Positions 6,927-12,493 of a stretch of 20,814 nucleotides of DNA are shown piece by piece. Position 1 is the stretch's first letter. Each line of letters begins with the position of its first letter. The DNA comes from SCUN01 sp964343975 (GTDB lineage Bacteria; Acidobacteriota; Vicinamibacteria; Vicinamibacterales; SCN-69-37), in assembly GCA_964343975.1 (NCBI GenBank), contig CAYFLU010000046.1, forward strand, positions 1-20,814, given 5' to 3'. The translations under genes were made by a program, and so were the position numbers. The notes beneath the pieces are model-generated. The model did not search any database, was not told where the DNA came from, and saw nothing but the letters and a program-made list of their open reading frames with translations.

Positions 6927-8159
6927 CTAACTTGCCGGCGTCTTTCTAAAGGAGACCCCCTTCGCCTCTGGGCCGAGTGAGATCACGATGGCCCCGAGTG
7001 CGAAGACTGCGGCGGCGAGAATGCCCATCGACCACGCGTAGCTGAAGCGCTCACCCACGACGGCCTGCAAGTACGGGAACAGCGACGAGGCCGCCACCCC
7101 CAGCTGATAGGCAAAGCCCGGGAAGAACCCGCGGATCGCGTTCGGCGACAGCTCGTTGATGTGCGCCGGCACGACGCCCCATGCGCCCTGCACGAAGAAC
7201 TGCATCATGAAGGCGCCGATCGTGAGCAGCACCGCGTTTGGTGCGGCGATCCACAGCGGCGTGAAGCAGAAGCAGCAGATAAGGCCCGTGACCATCGCGC
7301 GCTTGCGTGACGTGCGATCGGAGTAGTGGCCGAAGACCAGGCCGCCGATGATCGCGCCCACATACGCGATCATCGTCACGTTGGCGCGCGCGAGCGGCGT
7401 GAAGCCGCGGTGTTTCTCGAGGAACGTCGGATACATGTCCTGCGTGCCGTGCGAGATGAAGTTCATCACCGTCATCATCAGCACGAGAAACGCGAAGCGC
7501 TTCCAGTTGGCGGCGAGCGCGCGGCCGTAGGAGGCCCAGTCGGTCTTGTGCTCGTGCCAGGCCGGCGACTCCTTGACCTTTGACCGGATGAAGATCGCGA
7601 GCAGCGCCGGCAGGCCGCCGATCAGGAAGAGCGGCCGCCAGCCCCAGTGCGGATACACGAAGCGGTACACGAGCGACGCGAGCAGGGCGCCCGCGGCGTA
7701 GCCTTCCTGCAGGATGCCCGACAGCAGGCCGCGGAACTTCGGCGACACCGACTCGAGCGCGAGCGAGGCGCCGAGGCCCCATTCGCCGCCCATCGCGATC
7801 CCGAAGATCATGCGCAGGATCAGGAACGCCGAGTAGCTCGGCGCGAATGCGCACGCCACTGAACAGCTCGCGTACATGATCACGTTCAGCATCAGCGGCG
7901 TCCGACGTCCGAACCGGTCGGCGAGGAGGCCGAACACGATCGCGCCGACGGGCCGCATCATCAGCGTCGCGGAACTCGCGAACACCATGGCCTCGCGCGC
8001 ATGGCTGGCCAGTTGCGGCGTGCTCGTATCGAAGAACGCCTTCGCCAGGTCGGTGAACACGAGCGTGACGATGAAGAAGTCGAAGGCATCGAGCATCCAG
8101 CCGAGGAAGCCGGCAAGGACGGCGTTGCGCTGGCTGGAGCGGTCGAGGTCGGAGGACAT
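6927..8159 (-). CDS. MFS transporter, SHS (NanT/Jen1-like) family
   Basis: A 410-residue inner-membrane protein with about 12 hydrophobic segments, probably importing a small carboxylate with protons. The conserved MFS loop is GLLADRFGRRTP after helix 2, and a second such loop is GHYSDRTSRKRA in the C-terminal half. The segments LDAFDFFIVTLVFTDLAKAF and SHGTQDMYPTFLEKHRGF are characteristic of sialate:H+/lactate symporters (SHS family). The substrate (sialate, lactate, pyruvate or another acid) cannot be fixed from sequence. The start at 8159 gives the standard N-terminus MSSDLDRSSQRNAV. A longer frame to 8348 adds only a Gly-Leu/Pro stretch from repeat DNA. A TACAAT box is nine bases upstream with no ribosome binding site. 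Confidence 0.87.
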   Translation of the reverse strand: MSSDLDRSSQRNAVLAGFLGWMLDAFDFFIVTLVFTDLAKAFFDTSTPQLASHAREAMVFASSATLMMRPVGAIVFGLLADRFGRRTPLMLNVIMYASCSVACAFAPSYSAFLILRMIFGIAMGGEWGLGASLALESVSPKFRGLLSGILQEGYAAGALLASLVYRFVYPHWGWRPLFLIGGLPALLAIFIRSKVKESPAWHEHKTDWASYGRALAANWKRFAFLVLMMTVMNFISHGTQDMYPTFLEKHRGFTPLARANVTMIAYVGAIIGGLVFGHYSDRTSRKRAMVTGLICCFCFTPLWIAAPNAVLLTIGAFMMQFFVQGAWGVVPAHINELSPNAIRGFFPGFAYQLGVAASSLFPYLQAVVGERFSYAWSMGILAAAVFALGAIVISLGPEAKGVSFRKTPAS

Positions 8160-8168
8160 GTGCGGGGC

Positions 8169-8174
8169 ATTGTA
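8169..8174 (-). promoter_or_regulatory. -10 box of the transporter gene (near-leaderless)
   Basis: Read on the minus strand, TACAAT at 8174-8169 is followed by nine bases and then the ATG at 8159. Transcription would start about three bases before the codon, and no Shine-Dalgarno is present. No convincing -35 is visible. Confidence 0.5.
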
Positions 8175-8194
8175 CAGACAGGGGCGGAGAAGCA

Positions 8195-8242
8195 CGCGTC
8201 GTCCCGCGGACCGGGTTCCGAGTGCCGGGTCCGTCGTCGTCC
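8195..8242 (+). repeat. Dispersed GC-rich repeat, copy A
   Basis: This 48-base stretch is identical at 44 of 48 positions to 9675-9722, which lies inside the M56 peptidase gene. Its core GTCCCGCGGACCGGGTTCC (8201-8219) recurs inverted at 9850-9868 (17 of 19). Here it sits in the divergent intergenic gap upstream of the transporter. It is not explained by any gene and looks like a small dispersed repeat family. Confidence 0.75.
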
Positions 8243-8263
8243 AGGGGCCAGGGCCAAGGTGAT

Positions 8264-8291
8264 GGCCAAGGCCAAGGCCAAGGCCAAGGCC
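8264..8291 (+). repeat. Hexanucleotide tandem repeat (GGCCAA) x4.7
   Basis: Four perfect GGCCAA units plus GGCC form a simple-sequence tract. Degenerate relatives (GGGGCCAGGGCCAAGG) lie just before it. It lies between the divergent promoters of the transporter and the small protein-nucleotidyltransferase unit. Slippage could change promoter spacing. Confidence 0.85.
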
Positions 8292-8329
8292 GGGACTGAG
8301 TCCAGGGCTCGGCTCTGGGGCGGCTGCGC

Positions 8330-8335
8330 TAACAT
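8330..8335 (+). promoter_or_regulatory. -10 box for the leaderless small-protein/nucleotidyltransferase unit
   Basis: TAACAT is followed by exactly six bases and the ATG at 8342, so transcription should start on the start codon. No Shine-Dalgarno or clear -35 is visible. Confidence 0.45.
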
Positions 8336-8341
8336 CGGGGC

Positions 8342-8572
8342 ATGTCATCCTCTAGGCCGCTTGCGGGTGCTCGCTGGTCGTTGGAGTCGTCGGCCGAGCA
8401 TGCCGGTCGACACGACCGTGATCAGCTTCGGTACTGGCTGGCGCAACCCGTGGAGCGCCGGTTGGCTCAGGCCGAGGCCTACCGCGTCCGCATGTATGGC
8501 GAAGGACCTTTCCAGTTGGGCCCGACGATGAGGCTCCTGCCGAATGCGCAGCCGCACGAGAACGGCGAGTGA
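8342..8572 (+). CDS. Small protein paired with nucleotidyltransferase
   Basis: A 76-residue hydrophilic protein without recognisable domains. The middle segment, RDQLRYWLAQPVERRL followed by AQAEAYRVRMYGEGP, resembles small proteins often encoded just upstream of MNT/AbiEii-like nucleotidyltransferases, where a D..YW...P.ERL...E.LR pattern recurs. That is recalled and not searched. Its stop overlaps the GTG start of the nucleotidyltransferase by four bases (GTGA), so the two are translationally coupled and are probably made in fixed ratio. It could be an antitoxin-like or adaptor partner, but function is unknown. The start codon has no ribosome binding site, only a TAACAT box six bases upstream. 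Confidence 0.6.
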   Translation: MSSSRPLAGARWSLESSAEHAGRHDRDQLRYWLAQPVERRLAQAEAYRVRMYGEGPFQLGPTMRLLPNAQPHENGE

Positions 8573-9057
8573 CTGAGCGTCGGCCGTTCTCGGAATTGTT
8601 CGGGCAGTTCTGCGACGCACTCAATCGGTATGAGGTCGACTACCTCATCATTGGAAGCGAAGCGGTCGCGTTCCATGGCGTTCCCCGATTTAGTCTCGAC
8701 TTTGATGTGTTCGTTCGACCATCTGCAACGAATCTCTTTCGCGTCAAGGCCGCGTTGGAAGTATCGGGCGTCTCGAATCTCGAATCGCTCGATCCCGAGA
8801 TCTGGGCACGGAGCCGAGCGCTCATGCGGGTCGGCGAGTCGCCGTTTCAGATCGACATCCTGCTGCAAATCAGCGGTGTGGAGTATCAGGCCGCAGCCGC
8901 CGACGCGGTTGCGGGGTGGTATGGCCACGTCCCCGTGCGATTTCTGAGCCGAGCCTCGCTGATCGCCAACAAGCAAGCCAGTGGTCGGCCGAAGGATTTG
9001 GCAGACGTCGACATGCTGCTCTCAGACGACGTGGACGACCCCAGCCCTCAGCAGTAG
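8569..9057 (+). CDS. MNT/AbiEii-like nucleotidyltransferase
   Basis: A 162-residue protein with the minimal nucleotidyltransferase layout. It has IIGSEAVAFHGVPRFSLDFDVFV (split 27-40 and 41-49) with the metal-binding pair D44 and D46, and the third acidic residue D96 in FQIDILL. The C-terminal helix SLIANKQASGRPKDLADVDML (130-150) is typical of this group. Family members transfer nucleotides to proteins, RNA or drugs, and several are toxins or antitoxins. The usual GG/GS motif is IGS. The GTG start at 8569 overlaps the preceding stop. The BlaI promoter follows directly. Whether this pair works as a toxin-antitoxin module is inference. Confidence 0.75.
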   Translation: MTERRPFSELFGQFCDALNRYEVDYLIIGSEAVAFHGVPRFSLDFDVFVRPSATNLFRVKAALEVSGVSNLESLDPEIWARSRALMRVGESPFQIDILLQISGVEYQAAAADAVAGWYGHVPVRFLSRASLIANKQASGRPKDLADVDMLLSDDVDDPSPQQ

Positions 9058-9069
9058 TCCTTGCCTGTC

Positions 9070-9113
9070 TACGAAAGATTTCGTTGACATATACGAATTC
9101 GTTCGTAGATACT
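9070..9113 (+). promoter_or_regulatory. blaI-M56 promoter with two operator-like dyads
   Basis: Two matching dyads occur: TACGAA-N4-TTCGTT (9070-9085) and the perfect TACGAA-N4-TTCGTA (9092-9107), 22 bases apart. The -35 TTGACA (9084-9089) starts in the right half of the first. The -10 (TAGATA 9106-9111 or GATACT 9108-9113) overlaps the end of the second. BlaI-family dimers bind such paired dyads and repress their own operon. The ATG at 9121 follows the -10 by 7-9 bases without a Shine-Dalgarno, so the transcript is probably leaderless. Confidence 0.75.
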
Positions 9114-9120
9114 CGGCCGC

Positions 9121-9507
9121 ATGCCGAAAACCCCGCGTCCGACTGCCTCTGAACTGGCCATCCTGCACGTGCTGTGGGAGCAGGGCCCGGCCACGGTGCG
9201 GCAGGTGCACGACGCGCTGGCGGGCCAGCAGGCCGAGCGCGCCACGGGCTACACCACCACGCTGAAGTTGATGCAGATCATGGCGGAGAAGGGGCTCGTG
9301 ACCCGCGACGAGTCGTCGCGCACGCACGTCTACGCCGCGCGCGTGCCGCAGCAACAGGCGCAGAAGCAATTGGTCGGGGATCTGATCGCGAAGGCGTTCG
9401 GCGGCTCGGCCGCCAAGCTCGTGATGCACGCGCTCAGCACGCACCCGGCCTCCAAGGAAGAACTTGCGGAGATCCGCCGCCTCATCGAGCAGGAGAAGCG
9501 CAAATGA
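9121..9507 (+). CDS. BlaI/MecI-family transcriptional repressor
   Basis: A 128-residue winged-helix repressor of the BlaI/MecI/CopY family. It has the typical opening PTASELAILHVLWEQGPATVR followed by the DNA-recognition region ERATGYTTTLKLMQIMAEKGLV (first half 39-48) and the wing TRDESSRTHVYAA. The C-terminal helices (about 78-126) should form the dimer and contain the site cut by the partner protease in BlaR1/BlaI systems. Its last codon overlaps the M56 gene by four bases (ATGA), the usual arrangement of such pairs. Two TACGAA-type dyads over its promoter suggest autorepression. Nothing nearby is a beta-lactamase, so the target is probably this operon and unknown others. Confidence 0.93.
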   Translation: MPKTPRPTASELAILHVLWEQGPATVRQVHDALAGQQAERATGYTTTLKLMQIMAEKGLVTRDESSRTHVYAARVPQQQAQKQLVGDLIAKAFGGSAAKLVMHALSTHPASKEELAEIRRLIEQEKRK

Positions 9508-12359
9508 GCGTCGTCATCGTCGGTTCGTTGGTGCACTTCGTGTGGCAAGGCGCGCTGATCGGCGCGCTGGCGTGGATCGCGATGCGGATCGCGCGGACGC
9601 CGCAGGTGCGGTACGTGATCGGTGTGGCGGCGCTGGCGATCATGGCGGCGACGCCCGTGATCACGGCTTTCAGCCGCGTCGTCCCGGGGACCGGGTTCCC
9701 AGTGCCGAGTCCGCCGTCGTCCTCCGGGAACACGGACATGTCCCTGGGCCGGTCGACCACGCCCGCGCCTGGAAATGACGACTCTGTCGTCACTCAGCAT
9801 GCGGTTCGGACTCGTGCCCAGGACGTGCCCCCGGGACCGCTGCGGACCTGGAACCCGGAACGCGGGACCCGGGACCTCACAGCTCTACTGTCGAAGCTGT
9901 CCGTGTCTCCGTCTGTGTCGCAGAAGTTGTTCGTTGCCTGGCTGCTCGGCGTCTCGTTCCTCTCACTGCGTCTCTGCGTCGGATGGTGGACCGCGCGTCG
10001 TCTCACGCGCGTGGGCGTGATGGAGCCGTCGCTCGAGATCCTGTCGCATGCCGAACGGCTGATGGGCGCCCTGCGCATTTCCGGTGCGGTGACCGTGCTC
10101 GAGTCGGCGCTCGTGAAGGTGCCGATGACGAGGGGGTGGTGGAAGCCGGTGGTGCTGTTGCCGGCGGCGGCGATGACGGGGCTGTCGCTGGAGCAGATCG
10201 ACGCGCTGATCGCGCACGAGCTCGCGCACGTGCGGCGGCACGACTATCTCGTGAACCTGGCGCAGTCGGCGATCGAGACGCTGCTGTTCTATCACCCGGC
10301 GGTGTGGCTGATCTCGCGCGCGGTGCGGCACGAGCGTGAGCTGTGCTGCGACGACATCGCCGTCGACGTCTGCGGTGGCGACACCGTGACGTATGCCAGT
10401 GCACTGGCCGATCTCGAGCAGATGCGCGTGGCAGAGCCCGCGCTCGCGGCGAACGGCGGCGCGCTGCTTGTGCGCGTGAAGCGCATCCTCGGCCACGACG
10501 CGCGCACGGTCTCGGCGAGCCGCACGAACTGGAGCGCGGGCATTGCGATCGTTGCGACGGTGCTCGTGCTGTTGCCCATCAGCGCCGCCCGGCCGAAGGC
10601 GACGGCGCTGCTGCCGGGTTGGGAAGAAGTGGGCGCGCAGATCAATCTCGGCAGTGGGTTGGCGTCGTTGCTGAAGAACACCGCGCTGCCGGGCGTCGTT
10701 GGCATCGAGGGCATCGAGCCGCGAGCCCTGAAGGCAGATCCGGGGACGACAGCTCCCGCAACGGAACCGCAAAGCTCAGCCGGCCAGGCCGCTCCCGCCG
10801 ACGTGCCGCCGGTCGACTACAAGATCCTCCCGTTGGACATTCTGGAAATGACGGTCTCGTCAGGCGGAGCGCTTCAGGTCGATTTCAACCAGCCCTACGG
10901 CGTCAGTGCTGACGGCTCCATTGTCGTGCCATTGCTCGGCCGCGTCATCGTCGCAGGGCAGACGTTGTCCGAGACCAGCGCGCAGGTGCGCTCAGCATTC
11001 GTCGTGCATCGGCTGTTCACGGACCCGATCGTCCAGATCACCGCGAAGGTCTACCATCGCACGCTGACTGCCTCTGAGCGAGCACAACTCAACACCGCGC
11101 CGGACAGTCCTGACATCCGGGCGGTGAAGGCCCAGGTTGAGTACGAGGATGCCTATCGTGAAGCCCTCGCAGGCCGGTGGGACTCTGCCCTGAATCGCTT
11201 TCAGGCTGTGCTCGCGAACTATCCAGAGGAAGCGGCCGCAGATCAAGCGCAATTCCAGATTGGCGAGATCTACCTCAACACCCAGCGCGCCACGGATGCC
11301 TTGTTGGCCTACTCGAAGTACATCGACGCCCATCCGAGGGGGTGGTGGATTGCTGATGCCTACTACAAGCGGGGGAAGTGTTATCAGGCTGTTCAGGACG
11401 TCGAGAGAGCGGCTGCAGACTTCCGGCTTCTCATCCGAAGCTACCCGAACAGCACCTGGGTGCCCCTCGCTCGCGCTGCACTGGCACAGCTGCCAGCGCC
11501 GAAAATCACGCCGCCTCCGCCCGGGGCGACCCGACCGTCGCAACTCATCGATCACGCCCCAAGCCCAACGAACCCCAGCGACGTTCTGGCTGTGGGCGAC
11601 GTGTTGCGGGTCACCGTGTACTCAGGCGGGCAATCGCAGGATGATTTCAGGTCCACCGACTACGTGGTGATGCAGAACGGCGCAGCGGCGCTGCCATTGA
11701 TCCCGCCCGTGAAGGTCGCGGGTCTCGCCGTTGCCAAAGCCAATGAAGCCGTCACTAAAGCGCTCGTGGATCAGGGCGTCTATCGAGATCCCACCGTCGA
11801 CATCGTCGTCGTCGAATATCACTCGCAGGTGGTGAAGGTCCAAGGCGCCGTGCGCCAGCAAGGCAACATCACGCTCCGAGCCAATAGCGCGAACATCTCA
11901 GACGCCATCGTCCAGGCCGGTGGCCTCATGCCGCAGGCCGGCCGCATCATTCGTGTGAAGCGTGCCGATACGACACGGCCTACGCCCGCAGGCGCGGACG
12001 TCATGAACGGCTGGGAGCAGTACACGCTCGACCCCCTGAACCAAGGAGCACTCACCGCCATCACACTCGACAACGGCGACACCATCGACGTCCCGACGGC
12101 GCCGCAGTACTTCATCAACGGCTATGTGGTGAACCCGGGGCAATATCAATGGGAACCCAGCCTCACACTCGAACGCGCCATCCTGAAGGCGGGCGGCGCC
12201 ACGAAGGACGGCGCAACAAATCGCACGAGCGTGAAGCGGCTAGATCAGAAAACGGGCGAATCGAAGGACGTTGATCTTGGCAGCGATAAGATGCAGTTCC
12301 AGATCCAACCGAACGATGTGATCTACGTCCCCAAGAAGCGCTTCGAGCTCTCGCAGTAG
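9504..12359 (+). CDS. M56 (BlaR1-like) membrane metallopeptidase fused to Poly_export-TPR-Poly_export-SLBB domains
   Basis: This 951-residue protein starts at ATG 9504 (AGGAG at 9491-9495). TM helices lie at about 8-30, 35-56, 140-162 and 344-360. The zinc motif HELAH is at 238-242, with RHERELCCDD (275-284) supplying the third ligand. This is the BlaR1 plan, in which the zinc domain faces the cytoplasm and everything after TM4 is periplasmic. The periplasmic part carries a Poly_export domain (about 437-520: YKILPLDILEMTV, DGSIVVPLLGRVIVAGQTL), a YbgF-type TPR block (541-665), a second Poly_export domain (692-775: DVLAVGDVLRVTVYS) and two SLBB-type domains (about 776-860 and 868-945: INGYVVNPGQYQWEPSLTL). 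These modules are known from Wza-type exporters. Residues 58-125 are a low-complexity loop partly encoded by repeat DNA. The inferred role is a signal-activated antirepressor of the BlaI protein; the ligand is unknown. Confidence 0.85.
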   Translation: MSVVIVGSLVHFVWQGALIGALAWIAMRIARTPQVRYVIGVAALAIMAATPVITAFSRVVPGTGFPVPSPPSSSGNTDMSLGRSTTPAPGNDDSVVTQHAVRTRAQDVPPGPLRTWNPERGTRDLTALLSKLSVSPSVSQKLFVAWLLGVSFLSLRLCVGWWTARRLTRVGVMEPSLEILSHAERLMGALRISGAVTVLESALVKVPMTRGWWKPVVLLPAAAMTGLSLEQIDALIAHELAHVRRHDYLVNLAQSAIETLLFYHPAVWLISRAVRHERELCCDDIAVDVCGGDTVTYASALADLEQMRVAEPALAANGGALLVRVKRILGHDARTVSASRTNWSAGIAIVATVLVLLPISAARPKATALLPGWEEVGAQINLGSGLASLLKNTALPGVVGIEGIEPRALKADPGTTAPATEPQSSAGQAAPADVPPVDYKILPLDILEMTVSSGGALQVDFNQPYGVSADGSIVVPLLGRVIVAGQTLSETSAQVRSAFVVHRLFTDPIVQITAKVYHRTLTASERAQLNTAPDSPDIRAVKAQVEYEDAYREALAGRWDSALNRFQAVLANYPEEAAADQAQFQIGEIYLNTQRATDALLAYSKYIDAHPRGWWIADAYYKRGKCYQAVQDVERAAADFRLLIRSYPNSTWVPLARAALAQLPAPKITPPPPGATRPSQLIDHAPSPTNPSDVLAVGDVLRVTVYSGGQSQDDFRSTDYVVMQNGAAALPLIPPVKVAGLAVAKANEAVTKALVDQGVYRDPTVDIVVVEYHSQVVKVQGAVRQQGNITLRANSANISDAIVQAGGLMPQAGRIIRVKRADTTRPTPAGADVMNGWEQYTLDPLNQGALTAITLDNGDTIDVPTAPQYFINGYVVNPGQYQWEPSLTLERAILKAGGATKDGATNRTSVKRLDQKTGESKDVDLGSDKMQFQIQPNDVIYVPKKRFELSQ
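9675..9722 (+). repeat. Dispersed GC-rich repeat, copy B, inside the M56 gene
   Basis: It is 44 of 48 identical to 8195-8242. Its 19-base core (9681-9699) recurs inverted at 9850-9868 (16 of 19), so about 200 bases of the gene are bracketed by an inverted pair. The stretch encodes the Pro/Ser/Gly-rich periplasmic loop between TM2 and TM3, in frame. Confidence 0.7.
9850..9868 (-). repeat. Inverted 19-base core of the dispersed GC-rich repeat
   Basis: The reverse complement matches the core of copy A at 17 of 19 positions and that of copy B at 16 of 19. It encodes the WNPERGT region of the M56 protein's loop and marks the right side of the apparent insertion. Confidence 0.6.
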
Positions 12360-12360
12360 T

Positions 12361-12493
12361 CGCTCCAAAACGCGAAGTGGGAAGCCCAAGCGTCGGAACG
12401 TGCCTTTCCCGACGCGAGAACTTCCCACTTCCGACTTCCCACTTCTACTTCTCACGTACTGCTTCTTACTTCCAACTTGCTTCCAACTTTGTC
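12361..12493. repeat. Second ACTTCC array with nested hairpin between convergent genes
   Basis: An outer stem GAAGTGGGAAG (12374-12384)/CTTCCCACTTC (12421-12431) encloses GCGTCGG (12390-12396)/CCGACGC (12409-12415); both are perfect. From 12420 to 12490 the sequence is an array of degenerate ACTTCC(N) heptamers. It resembles 6781-6926 in composition and position and may end transcripts from both sides. Confidence 0.7.

Noticed and set aside
8160..8348. Gly-Leu-rich N-terminal extension of the SHS transporter
   Set aside because: It is encoded by the GGCCAA tract and repeat copy A, and the family N-terminus and -10 box point to the ATG at 8159.
8342..9057. HEPN/MNT toxin-antitoxin pair
   Set aside because: The small protein shows no HEPN RxxxxH motif, so a HEPN partner cannot be claimed.
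9174..9503. N-terminal extension of the M56 gene
   Set aside because: It overlaps the whole BlaI gene in another frame, and the real start at 9504 has AGGAG and the ATGA coupling.
9121..12359. Classical beta-lactam resistance regulators (blaI/blaR1)
   Set aside because: The M56 protein has no penicillin-binding sensor domain after TM4 and no beta-lactamase or mecA gene is nearby.
12420..12490. CRISPR-like array of short direct repeats
   Set aside because: Units are about 7 bases and degenerate, with no unique spacers and no cas genes.
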